Origin: Staphylotrichum longicolle
Taxonomy: Eukaryota; Ascomycota; Sordariomycetes; Sordariales; Chaetomiaceae
NCBI GenBank assembly: GCA_019096155.1
Contig: JAHCVI010000002.1
Location: 3,472,001 to 3,536,000 of the forward strand
DNA length: 64,000 nt
Reading direction: 5' to 3'
Below are positions 31,897 through 41,539 of this stretch, in pieces (position 1 is the first letter of the stretch; every line of letters starts with the position of its first letter). A program made the translations under genes and the position numbers. Below the pieces are notes generated by a model. It had not been told where the DNA came from and did not search any database. It worked only from the letters and a program-made list of their open reading frames with translations.

Positions 31897-33789
31897 ATGG
31901 CGACCCGCAAAGTTCGATACAAGAAACTGAGCGTCAAAACGCTCTTATCGGTGCTCAGAGAGGATCAGATTGATCCGACAGAGTATGAATCACTCACAAA
32001 CGAAGCCCAAATCGCTACCGGTGTCGAACAGGCTGAGGAAAATGTGAGTCGAGTCGTCGCCATGATCGCGTCGGTCACGTGCCAGCGCACGTGCCACATC
32101 TTTACCCTCATCATAACAAACCAGATGGCAACGGGTTCCATACTTGATACTGACCTTGGCGCACAGGAATACCATCTGCAGGCTGTCCTGCAGAGCGCGG
32201 GAGTCGCCGCTGACAAGGAGATTCCCGTGCCGCCTCCGCAAGAGAGTACGCTCAACTATGACGAGCTGTACTCTCGGCGTTTCTCCAAGACGTCAACATA
32301 CATCCGATTCTCCCAGACCGTGGAAGAATGCATAGGGTGCATGTATGATATGACCGAGGATGATGAGGCCTTTCTCAAGTCGTACAACCAGAAGCGGGCC
32401 GCATCGGCTCAGCTCTCGGAGGATGACTTTGAGAAGATCATGGACGTGTTCGAGGACACGTCCTACATCAAGGCGCCCTTCGCCTCAATAGACCAGACCA
32501 TAGTTCCGTACCAAGACATGCTCCAGGGGCTGCAGGACCTCGACAACGCCAAGGTCATGCCTCACGCCAAGGACATCTATGAGTACTGGAAATCGCGGCG
32601 GCAAGCGTTGAACAACCAGCCGCTCCATCCGACGCTCAAGTTTGAGAAGCACCAGGACAGCGACGAGGCTGACCCGTACGTCTGCTTCCGGCGTCGTGAA
32701 GTCCGCCAGACTCGCAAAACACGAGCCAGGGACGTGCAGAGCGCCGAGAAACTCAAACGGCTGCGCAAGGAGCTTGAGGAGGGTCGTCAACTGGTTTTGG
32801 CCGCGCACCAACGCGAGCTTCTCAAGGCAGAGATGCTCAAGGCGGATCGTGCCATTTTCGAGTTGCGGGCGCAGCTGAAGGAGCACAAGATCCGTCTCGG
32901 CATCAAGACTGACGACGAAGACCTCATCAACCAGAAGGTCAGTTCCCCGCTCTTCATCTTTTGCCACACGCAATTTGATACTGACACCTCGCAGCCGCAA
33001 AAGAGGAAGGCTCCCGAGGCTCCTGCTGTGCAGCGGCCGCCGCCGCCAACACAGCTCCGCATCGCTGCCCGGTCGGATGGCCGGCCTACTGAGGCGGATC
33101 TTTCGCTGCTTGCTGACCGGTTGGCCGAAAAGGAGAACGAACTCCGTGCCGACATTGAGAAGAAAGTGCAGAGCCACAATGAGTGGAACCGCAACCATCT
33201 TGATCTCACGCGTGGTCCCCTGTCGCCGGTCCATGAGCCCCGGCAGGACGTCAGCTTCAGGCCTGCAAAGACGCAGTACTTGATGACGCCACCAACCTCT
33301 GCGTCGGGGGCATCACTGGAAGAGCCCACGCCGATGGAGCTCGACAAGCCCCAGAATCCTCAGCCCGTCTTCAAGTTTAGGGGCGTGGCGCGTGATGAGG
33401 AGTCGAGGGAAAATCCGCCAGCGTATCGGCGTCGTATCGGCCGCCTGAATAGGCTGTGGATTGACCGTCGGGGGATGGCTAGTCCGCCTCGCGAGGTTAG
33501 TGCCGAGGTGCTAGACCGGTGGAAGTATGACCAGTCGTCGGATGACGAGGACGACCCGCCCTTGTATGAGGTCGATCCGTTTGACACCAATGCTTTGAGG
33601 TTCCGCGCCTCGATCCCGCTCCCGCTGTGGATGACGAATCGAGCCGCTGTCCCGAATGCGCGAGCGCCGCTCCCACCGCCCCAACAACCCCCGCAACCAC
33701 AACAACCACAACAACCAGTATCACAACCACAACCACAACCGCAACTACCACCGCCAGCCCAGGCAGCAGCAGCAGCAGCAGCAGGATGA
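31897..33789 (+). CDS. epl1: Enhancer-of-polycomb-like protein Epl1 (NuA4 subunit)
   Basis: Three exons (31897-32043, 32167-32937, 32995-33789) give 570 residues. The start is MATRKVRYKKLSVKTLL. The EPcA-type N-terminal region includes EYHLQAVLQSAG, YDELYSRRFSKTSTYIRFSQTVEECIG and DEDD-type acidic stretches, followed by PYVCFRRREVRQTRKTRARD and a coiled region. The tail is rich in Pro, Gln and Ala. Known role: scaffold of the NuA4/piccolo histone H4 acetyltransferase, tying Esa1 and Yng2 to nucleosomes. Both introns (123 and 57 bp) are multiples of three and contain no stop in frame, so unspliced RNA would stay open. Splicing is still preferred: donors and acceptors are good, and the family joins the acidic segment directly to EYHLQ. 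Confidence 0.93.
   Translation: MATRKVRYKKLSVKTLLSVLREDQIDPTEYESLTNEAQIATGVEQAEENVSRVVAMIASVTCQRTCHIFTLIITNQMATGSILDTDLGAQEYHLQAVLQSAGVAADKEIPVPPPQESTLNYDELYSRRFSKTSTYIRFSQTVEECIGCMYDMTEDDEAFLKSYNQKRAASAQLSEDDFEKIMDVFEDTSYIKAPFASIDQTIVPYQDMLQGLQDLDNAKVMPHAKDIYEYWKSRRQALNNQPLHPTLKFEKHQDSDEADPYVCFRRREVRQTRKTRARDVQSAEKLKRLRKELEEGRQLVLAAHQRELLKAEMLKADRAIFELRAQLKEHKIRLGIKTDDEDLINQKVSSPLFIFCHTQFDTDTSQPQKRKAPEAPAVQRPPPPTQLRIAARSDGRPTEADLSLLADRLAEKENELRADIEKKVQSHNEWNRNHLDLTRGPLSPVHEPRQDVSFRPAKTQYLMTPPTSASGASLEEPTPMELDKPQNPQPVFKFRGVARDEESRENPPAYRRRIGRLNRLWIDRRGMASPPREVSAEVLDRWKYDQSSDDEDDPPLYEVDPFDTNALRFRASIPLPLWMTNRAAVPNARAPLPPPQQPPQPQQPQQPVSQPQPQPQLPPPAQAAAAAAAG
33693..33788 (+). repeat. Low-complexity Pro/Gln/Ala coding tract with CAG run
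   Basis: AACAACCACAACC-type repeats followed by about eight CAG units (read GCA, poly-Ala) at the 3' end of epl1. Polymerase slippage here could move the C-terminus into another frame, so the exact last residues are less certain than the rest. Confidence 0.7.
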
Positions 33790-35662
33790 AGCTTGCCGAG
33801 TTGGTTGGTGCGCTTTTGTGGTTTCCGGTTCATCACCCACCGTCTGCGCGCGGTTGGGCATCAGCAAGGACGACATCCCTGCTCTGTATATCCTCTCAAC
33901 ACTCCGATGAATGCATTTTAGCGATGAGCCTGGCAAAAGAGGGATTTGGCCCGGCGAGGAGTTTGGCGTGTGGGTTTTTGTGTAGATGATAATGCCGGGC
34001 AGAGCAGGCCATGTATATAGAATTGCCGTCGGCACCTCGGCGGATCGGGCGCCTGCGCCTTTGGCCGTGGAGACTCAACCGAGCATGATTTGCGGCACAT
34101 CCTCTTTGGCCCATGGTGGGATTCGTGGACGGTGTGGTGGTGTTGTGATGTGACAATTGCTGAGAGCCTCTCCGATGCGTGAGAAAAGTCGGATCCCATG
34201 TCAATAGTGCCAGGGGTGCGAAAAGCCCATGTTGCTGACGGGGTGTTGATGAACCTGCTGGTCGAAGGTGCATGAATCCCCGAGGTGAAAAGTGGGGCTT
34301 CAGAACAAGCTCGAGGAGCCCTCGGGGTCAACCTCAGGAGGTGAGAAGAGCGCAAGGGCGGCCCAATTTGATCGTGACCTCTTGTTGCCCGAGATTGCGC
34401 AAAGTCTGAGGGATGGCTGGATACATATCGAGTATCGCCAGACCGTACTGCGGTGCTGAGCAGAGCATGCCGCGGACTGGACGTGCGCGAAAATTCCGTC
34501 TGGATTCTCGGCGGCGCGGACGGCGAGGAAGGCATCAAGATGTCCACCAGCACACCCGTAGCGAGGTCTCAGATGCATTTCCAGCTAGCGAGCGGCGTCA
34601 TGTTGCCTGCTCATGGCTCAACAGCCCCTGGTTGTCTCTCCCTGCTCCGAGGCGCGGTTTTGGCATCGGTGGTGCCGAGGTGCGAAGACAGCTCAGGGTG
34701 GCAGGAGAGCATAAATCATGACCTGCCAAGGAACACGACAGAGCTGACGGAGCGGCGGAGCGAGGTAATTGGAGGTGGAGGAGTTGTTGAGTTTGTGTGC
34801 CAGTTTTGCGTCCCTGGGGAAGAACAACGAGTCAGTCTCGGGGTTCAAGCACCGGAAGGAAACCCTCCGGCCTCACAAGGACATTGTCTGTCTCGCGGGG
34901 CTTGCAATGCCAGGAGGAAGGAGAAAAACAAACCTCGAGAAATACCCAGCAAAGAGAGCAAAAGACTCTTTCCTCATTGTTCGGCGCTCGAGTCCAAGGG
35001 GTGCAGTCAAGACCTCGAACTGAAAGTAGTCGAGGCGGCTCCGAGGTCAGCAGCTGTGGGAAAGTGCTCGGAGCTCCACAGGCGGGTATAATGCTGAAAT
35101 TAAAGGCTCAAGGCGGAAGAAAAGCATGGCCCTGGAGGCGAGAGAGGTTGCTCGTAGGCTCCATGCCGTCCCTGACGGCAGAAATAATCTTGAGGCTGGG
35201 ATGGAGGTAGAGAATTGACAGAGCAGAGTACAATTAGTATTCTCGGTGCAGTGGGGGGGTTTCTTTCGTCAACACGGCTCCATCGGCTGCGGAGCACGGC
35301 GTGGATGCAGGCCAGCGCACCAATCGCTGGCGGCTGACGCACGTGCCACGCTTCTGGCGTGTCCGTAGAGGCGGTACGTACCTCCGGACCCTGGATTCAT
35401 TGACCCCTCATCGCTGCCCCGCTGACGAAATTCAATGGGCAGTCACAGGCATTCTCACAGTTCAGTTCGTCAAGCACTGCTAAAATCAAGACGAGGTTCA
35501 CCTAAGACGGCCCTAAACACGAAAAGTCCCCCGACACCCAACACAAGAAACCGACACCCTCTGGGGGTCAGACGCAGCGCAAATTACATCAAACCCCATC
35601 CAGAACGCCCCATCAATCACCACCCAGTCACAACCGCCCTCCCTCGCTCGAAAACCCCCACC
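33790..35662. other. 1.9-kb intergenic region, epl1 to kae1
   Basis: Holds the epl1 3' flank and the kae1 promoter. Open frames are short and overlapping; nothing recognised. Confidence 0.5.
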
Positions 35663-36738
35663 ATGGACATCACAAAGAAGAAGCGCCGCATCGCCCTCGG
35701 CTGCGAAGGCTCGGCCAACAAGCTCGGCATCGGCATCATCCTGCACGAGGGCGACCTCGCCTCCCCGACCTCCACCGTCCTCTCCAACGTCCGCCACACC
35801 TTCGTCTCCCCCCCCGGGACCGGCTTTCTCCCCAAAGACACGGCGCAGCACCACCGCGCCTTCTTCGTGCGCGTCGCCAAGCAGGCCCTCGCCGACGCGC
35901 GCCTCACCATCGCCGACATCGACTGCATCTGCTACACGCGGGGCCCGGCATGGGCGGGCCGCTGACCTCGGTCGCCGTGGCGGCGCGCACGCTGGCGCTG
36001 CTCTGGGGCAAGGAGCTCGTCGGCGTGAACCACTGCGTCGGGCACATCGAAATGGGGCGGGCCATCACGGGCGCCGACCACCCCGTGGTGCTGTACGTGC
36101 TGGGCGGCAACACGCAGGTGATCGCCTACGCGGAGCAGCGGTACCGCATCTTTGGCGAGACGCTCGACATCGCCGTGGGCAACTGCCTGGACCGGTTCGC
36201 GCGCGCGCTGCAGATCAGCAACGACCCCGCGCCGGGGTACAACATCGAGCAGCTGGCGAAGCAGGGGGGCCGGGTGCTGCTGGACCTGCCGTACGCGGTC
36301 AAGGGGATGGATTGCTCGTTTAGTGGGATCCTGACGCGGGCGGAGGAGCTGGCGGCGCAGATGAAGGCCGGGAACGGGAAAGGGCCGGATGGGGAGCCGT
36401 TCACGGGGGCGGATCTATGCTTCAGCCTGCAGGAGACGGTGTTTGCCATGTTGGTGGAGATCACGGAGCGGGCCATGGCGCATGTGGGGAGCAGCCAAGT
36501 GCTGATTGTCGGGGGCGTCGGGTGCAACGAGCGGCTGCAGGAGATGATGGGGCTGATGGCGGCGGACCGCGGCGGGAGCGTCTACGCGACGGATGAGCGT
36601 TTCTGCATAGACAATGGCATCATGATCGCGCATGCCGGGCTGTTGGCATACGAGACGGGGTTCCGGACACCGCTCGAGGAGAGCACATGTACGCAGCGGT
36701 TTAGGACAGATGAGGTGCTTGTAAAATGGAGGAAGTGA
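35663..36738 (+). CDS. kae1: KEOPS tRNA threonylcarbamoyltransferase Kae1/OSGEP (one frameshift)
   Basis: Intronless. MDITKKKRRIALGCEGSANKLGIGI opens an ASKHA-fold TsaD/Kae1 domain. It has the metal-binding HxxxH in GVNHCVGHIEMG, a YVLGGNTQVIAY phosphate-binding stretch, FGETLDIAVGNCLDRFAR, DCSFSGI, and the late GGVGCNERLQEMM and DNGIMIAHAG. Known role: with Bud32, Cgi121, Pcc1 and Gon7 it makes t6A37 on ANN-decoding tRNAs. At 35946-35949 the reading CYTRGP breaks. The sequence CCCGGCATGGGC needs one more G (CCCGGGCATGGGC) to read TRGPGMGGPLTSV, after which the frame is open to the stop. Without it the protein ends after about 100 residues. I treat this as sequence error in a gene normally important for growth. 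It is convergent with the AMPK beta gene. Confidence 0.94.
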
Positions 36739-36992
36739 GATGCTTTCTCGCCGCCACATAAAAACTACCCCGTGAACATGCGCGGCGAACCCTCCCGTTG
36801 CCGGCGCGCATGCTCTTCCTCTCCCTCGCCCCCAGAACCAAACGTAGCCCTTACAGGCCCCAATGCCCCCGCAAAACCCAATGCTGCATGCAGTCATCAC
36901 AAATCATAACCCCTCTGGTTGGACTGCGGACAGTCCTCGGACTCCCAAACCTCTTCTGCCCCGCTCAAAGGCGAATGTGTGGCAAGGTAAGC

Positions 36993-38561
36993 TTAAATGC
37001 CTTCGGTTGTCGTGGGCTTGTACATGATGGTCGTCACATACTAGAGGAGCAAGTCAGTCGCTGTGACGAGGAACACGAAAGTGGAACCAGTGTCACTTAC
37101 CTTGCTCTTATATCTTGTTGTTGCCGAGACCGCCAGGACATTATTCTTGATACTACTAGTGGCAAGGTGATTGAGTACAGTGTGGTTCGGCTGTGTGAGG
37201 ACGCTGTTGTCGTCCTTCCTAAGGGAGGCTGCGTTCAGGATGGGCTTGCTCAGGAACCCGGGGAGCGCGGGTGGGTTTGGCAGCTTCTCGGTAGCCAGGA
37301 CCGCGTGCTGATACAAAGGCGAATCTTCTGGCTGGTCGAGGTCGAGAAGGTACTTGGGGAGTTTTCTCGCAAATTCCGAGGCGGGCGGAACGTCCCTGTC
37401 CCTGGAAACAGGCGGATTGTCTTTCTCCTCGGCCGGAGTTGCGTCCGATGGAGCCGGCTGTTGGGGGTTCTTGCCGTCTGATGGCCCCTCCGCCTCGGAG
37501 GGAGCGGCCGGCAAATCGTCAGGGTTCACCTCAATGTAGTTGACGAGGTTGTTTCCAAAATCAACCGTTGTCGGGTAATCTGGAGTCGTCTGCATCTGGC
37601 CGTCGACCAAAAACCGCACATGGTGTGTCCCTGGAAGGATGTTGATAGTCGTTGCAAAGACACCCGGCTGCCCCTCCCTGTGATCGACATGGCACGTTAG
37701 CAAGCTGAGGCTAGACGAGTGGCCTGCCTGCTCATCTCCCCAGCGCACTACTTACACGGGATGCAACCGCGTCTTGCGGTTCCACTGAAAGATTGTGCCT
37801 GTCACGTAGACCTTGTCACCGCCGTGGCGCCATTCTAGTCTCGTCGGCACCGTGGGCCTAGTCTTGTCAACCAACAGTTCCTCGGCATCGTCCTCCTCCA
37901 GCACGGAGTTGTCGCTCAGGTTCGAGGGCGGATGGGACAGGCCCCCAGCATCCAGGCCCTCGACATCGCCGACCGGCTCCCCGCTTTCGGTCGGGGCGAT
38001 GATGGGCGATCCTGGCGTGTGGACCTCCTCCTCGATGGGAAGCGGCAGGCGCGGCGGGCGCGTCAGGTACGAGACCTCCTGCAAGCTGCTGTGAGGCATG
38101 ATGGCGGCTTCGTAGCTGTCGTCGGAGCGCGGGGACCGGGGGGATCTGGGCGAAGCGGGCGAATTGTGCGAGTTGGGGACGGCTACGGGCTTGGCAGGCT
38201 CATGACAGGGGCTGGGTGTGCCCTGCTTGACCTCGACGGGTTTCGCGGAGCTCGTGGAGCTGGCGGCGGTGGTGGAGGAGGAAGCGGTCGAGAAGCCCGA
38301 TGCGACAGCGCCGGGCCCGAGGGGTCGGGGCTGCAGCGGCTTGGGCCGGCTGGCAGCGCTGCTGCTGCTGGTGGACGGCGGTTGGACAGCGGTGCCCTGC
38401 GCCTGAGTGAGCGAGGGTTCTGGCGGGGCAGCAACCCGGTGGTTCTGCAGCGAGATGGGGTTTCGGGGGTCGCGCCTCACCGACCGATCATGCTGCTGCG
38501 GGTGTGTTTGTGACGAGGACGACTGGCCCGCCGATTTGGACGTCGACGGGTTGTTGCCCAT
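36993..38561 (-). CDS. AMP-activated (SNF1) protein kinase beta subunit
   Basis: Exons 38561-37756, 37677-37101 and 37040-36993 give 476 residues, all in phase. MGNNPSTS carries an N-myristoylation Gly2. A long Ser/Pro-rich disordered region follows, including SPRSPRSPR. The glycogen/carbohydrate-binding module is split by intron 1: TRLEWRHGGDKVYVTGTIFQWNRKTRL, then FATTINILPGTHHVRFLVDGQ and TTVDFGNNLVNYIEV. The C-terminal association domain has KLPKYLLDLD, LPGFLSKPILN and VLNHLATSSIKNNVLAVSATTRYKSKYVTTIMYKP (given here as key blocks). Known role: scaffold and localiser of the Snf1 kinase (Sip1/Sip2/Gal83 in yeast). Convergent with kae1 and divergent from spt4. Confidence 0.94.
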
Positions 38562-39167
38562 TTTTTTAAATTCACTCGGCGTTGGCTCGGCTGCTGGGAT
38601 CTCTCATACACTAAGCGCACAGGATAAGGAGACAACACAGATTGCAGGCTGCGGATTCGTTCGCGGCGTGCTCAGTTCATTTTCGGCCGGTCCAGGGAGT
38701 CGTGTGATGAAAAAGGAGAGGAGCCGGGAATACGGGCAGGCAGTCGCATTAGCAACCGATAGCCCGTCTTCAATCCGGGCCCCGGTGTCGATGGAGGAAG
38801 GAGGGAACGCAGTGCTGTCCGAGTTTCGATGAACACTGGGCTCCAGTCTCCAGTCCAGCGCTGGGGTCAATTGATAAGTGAAGGTTCCTGCCCCACTTCC
38901 GCCTTTTGCACCGTGCCACCCTTGCTGATAGCGGCAGCGGTTCCGGTTTTGCTTGGCCTGGCCCAGGCAGGACGAGGCGCACAGGCGGCACCGCATCCGC
39001 CTCACAAAGCCAAGCTCAGTCTGAGTGGTCGTTGATTCTTGACAACTGAACAAACTCATCTTTCAACGTCAACCTCCAACCGTTCGTGGCCTTTCACGCC
39101 CGCATCCTTTCACACATACACACTCATTTTACTCAACCACACAAAAAGAAGACAGAACATAGGAAAA
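38562..39167. promoter_or_regulatory. Divergent promoter region, AMPK beta / spt4
   Basis: 606 bp between the two divergent start codons; presumably both promoters. No specific element recognised. Confidence 0.45.
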
Positions 39168-39706
39168 ATGTCAGCCAACTTCGTCGCCCCCGGCCAACAG
39201 CGGTACCTGCGCGCCTGCATGGTCTGCTCCATCGTCATGACCTACGCTGTAAGTCAAGTCATACACTTTTTGTTGTGTTCTAAAAATGTCCATCCATCCA
39301 TCCATCCATACAATCCATCCATGCTCACGCACGAAACTCGCCAGCGCTTCCGCGACGAGGGCTGCCCCAACTGCGAGGAGTTCCTCCACCTCCAGGGCTC
39401 GCCCGACCAGATCGACAGCTGCACGTCCCAGGTCTTTGAGGGGCTCATCACCATCGCCGACCCGACCAAGTCGTGGGTGGCAAAGTGGCAGCGGCTGGAC
39501 AAGTACGTGCGCGGCGTCTACGCGACAAAGGTGTCGGGCCAGCTGCCGGACGACGTGCGCACGACCATCGAGGAGGAGTACCGGGTGACGTACATCCCGT
39601 AAGTTGTCCTGTTTGTTTTTTGTTGTTGTTGAGAAACCCGGTACCGAGGTATGCGCCGCTGACACTTCAAATCAGACGCGATGGAAGCGCGACGGAGGCG
39701 GACTAG
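39168..39706 (+). CDS. spt4: Transcription elongation factor Spt4
   Basis: Exons 39168-39248, 39345-39598 and 39676-39706 encode 121 residues, the family's normal size. The four zinc ligands are Cys17 and Cys20 (CMVC) and Cys34 and Cys37 (CPNC, after the first intron). The conserved TSQVFEGLITIADPTKSWVAKWQRL and YVRGVYATKVSGQLP follow. Known role: with Spt5 it forms DSIF, which binds elongating RNA polymerase II. The last exon is short (31 nt) and ends GSATEAD. The first intron contains a small TCCA/CCAT simple repeat. No frameshift. It is convergent with kin17. Confidence 0.96.
39287..39321 (+). repeat. CCAT tandem repeat in spt4 intron 1
   Basis: CCATCCATCCATCCATAC AATCCATCCATGC lies between the donor at 39249 and the acceptor at 39344. 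Simple repeat inside an intron. Confidence 0.7.
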
Positions 39707-39930
39707 TGGGCGCTGGGTCGGTCAGCACTGGGTCATCTTGGGAAGGCGTCAGCATTGGGCCGGCGGAGTTGAGGAGTTGGTTATCAAAGGCTGAATTTTG
39801 GTATTTGCCCATCTCGCATGGTCTATCAGGTGGTAAAAATCACATCATGCTCTCATATTGGTATCGTGCCCCCCTCAGAAATGACTACGCCCAACGCCAT
39901 AAAATGCTTTCCAAAGCCTGGATGGGGATG

Positions 39931-40944
39931 CTAGAAACGCGGCCTCTTGTTGGGAGGCCCGCCGCCTGACTCCCGCGCCCTTTTTCGCTCCAGCTCTTCC
40001 TTCATGATCCTCTCTGCCTCGCTCATCTTCTTTGGCTGCGTGGCCATGACCTTCTTCGGGGCGCCGGCAAACGCGTTCTTGAAGACGTTTTTTGGTTGTG
40101 GTTTGACGCCGAACTTCAAAGACACCGGTTTCGCTGCCGGTGCTGTCGTTGTCTCGGCCCGTTTGGGCTCCTCCTCCTTCTTCGCCTCTCCATTGCTCCC
40201 GCCTTTCGCAGCTTCCGAAGCACCACCCTCCTCTTTTGTGCCAGGAGCAGCCGTCGACCCTTCAGTCGTGGTGTTCTTTGCCGCCGGTTTCGCCCCGAAA
40301 CTGAGCTTGATCTTCTCCCCCTCCTCCCGTTTCAGCTCCCCCCCTCCCTCCTCATCCTCCGCATCCGCATCCCCCGCGGCGCCCCTCGCCTCGGCATACC
40401 TCTGCGCCCTCTTGATCTGCTCCCTCAGCATCATCTGCTCGCGCTCCTCGTCGCCCTTGTCCTGCATCTCCTTCCTCCGCACCGCCTCCCTCCGCTTCAT
40501 GGCGTCGGGCGAGTCGTCGATCCACGCGATGAAGATCCCGTCGTCCTTCTCCTCGGCGCGCACGATGCCCTCGCGCGAGATGTGCTTGACGAAGTCGGTC
40601 AGCGAGTGCCAGCGCGTGGCGTTGAGGTGGACGTGGTCGCGCCGCGCGATGACCTCCTGGTAGAACTTGTTGGCGTGGACGCTCTTCTCGCCGTGCGCCG
40701 TGCGCAGCAGCGACACGAACTCGTGCAGGAACTGCTTGCTGTACTCCTCCTGCAGGCCCTTGAAGTTCTGCCCGGCGTCGAGCGCGCGCCGCATGTGGCT
40801 CTCGGACTGGCAGTGCATCTTGAAGGCGTTCTCGTCGCGGCAGGCCTTCTCGCAGATCTGGCAGTACCAGCGCAGCCGCGTCAGGCCCTTTTGTTTCATC
40901 TTGTTGGAGAGGTACTTGGTCGAACCCGGTTCGGCTTTGCCCAT
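39931..40944 (-). CDS. kin17: Kin17/Rts2-like zinc-finger and winged-helix protein
   Basis: Intronless, 337 codons. MGKAEPGSTKYLSNKMKQKGL opens the Kin17 N-terminus, with a C2H2-type finger at Cys28, Cys31, His44 and His50. The winged-helix region contains EEYSKQFLHEFVSLLRTAHGEK and FYQEVIARRDHVHLNATRWHSL. A Glu/Ala/Lys-rich linker follows, with two SFGAK / KFGVKPQPKN repeats, and then a basic tail KRARE...NKRPRF. Known role: a nuclear DNA/RNA-binding protein linked to splicing and DNA replication or repair. The KOW domain of animal Kin17 is absent, as in shorter fungal forms. The start gives the exact family N-terminus. Confidence 0.93.
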   Translation of the reverse strand: MGKAEPGSTKYLSNKMKQKGLTRLRWYCQICEKACRDENAFKMHCQSESHMRRALDAGQNFKGLQEEYSKQFLHEFVSLLRTAHGEKSVHANKFYQEVIARRDHVHLNATRWHSLTDFVKHISREGIVRAEEKDDGIFIAWIDDSPDAMKRREAVRRKEMQDKGDEEREQMMLREQIKRAQRYAEARGAAGDADAEDEEGGGELKREEGEKIKLSFGAKPAAKNTTTEGSTAAPGTKEEGGASEAAKGGSNGEAKKEEEPKRAETTTAPAAKPVSLKFGVKPQPKNVFKNAFAGAPKKVMATQPKKMSEAERIMKEELERKRARESGGGPPNKRPRF

Positions 40945-41539
40945 GGCGGGTGGTTGGGACTCGCTGCGCGCGAGTCGGGGCGGTGGTTGGGTTTGATTTG
41001 GTCTTGTGTCGAGGAAATTGAGGACGTGGCGCGACGACGAGGTGAAAGAGAAAATCGTATCTATGTAGAGTTACGCGCTGGCGATGGAAAGTTGAATGCA
41101 CAGGGAAAGTTGTCGATGGTGGGTCGCAGTCCTGACAGGACGGATCTTATCTCACAATCGCCACATGCGACTTGTAGCAACCCTAACCCTTTACCGCCAT
41201 TCTCAGGGGTATTCATTCTGATTTCTCTTGCTTTGTGATATGCCTGCCAAATCGGAAAATGCCTGGCCCAAATGACTGAAATCTATGTACAGATCGAAGT
41301 ATATACCCTGCTGTCGGCATCCTCGTGGCTACCTATGTATCCATGCGTCGGATAGCTCGTCATGCCCTGCCGTCTTGAAGAAACAAAATCTCTATAGAAC
41401 TTAAACCTCACGCTTCGCCAACGGTCTATGCAAATCCAGTAGATTACCCATGCGTCGGCAGGATGGGTGAATCGCCAGGCCCCGTCTGCCCATCCCGCAA
41501 CATGCTTGTCTCTCAGGAGAGGTTGCTTCAAGCATCACC
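40945..41539. promoter_or_regulatory. kin17 promoter and hom3 3' flank
   Basis: 595 bp upstream of kin17 (minus) and downstream of hom3 (minus). It contains a telobox-like AACCCTAACCC at about 41180-41190, roughly 240 bp before the kin17 ATG. Nothing else recognised. Confidence 0.45.
41180..41190. promoter_or_regulatory. Telobox-like motif (AACCCTAACCC)
   Basis: Two telomere-type units in an internal promoter position, about 240 bp before the kin17 start. Known: AACCCTAA teloboxes bound by Tbf1/Myb-type factors occur in promoters of ribosome-biogenesis and growth genes in fungi. Here function is inferred from the motif only. Confidence 0.4.

Noticed and set aside
35663..36738. kae1 and other broken genes as true pseudogenes
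   Set aside because: The frames on both sides of each break stay intact and conserved, and the lesions are single G/C losses shared across unrelated genes; assembly error is simpler.
40096..41238. 380-codon plus-strand open frame over kin17
   Set aside because: Leu/Arg/His-rich shadow opposite a GC-rich conserved gene; no family features.
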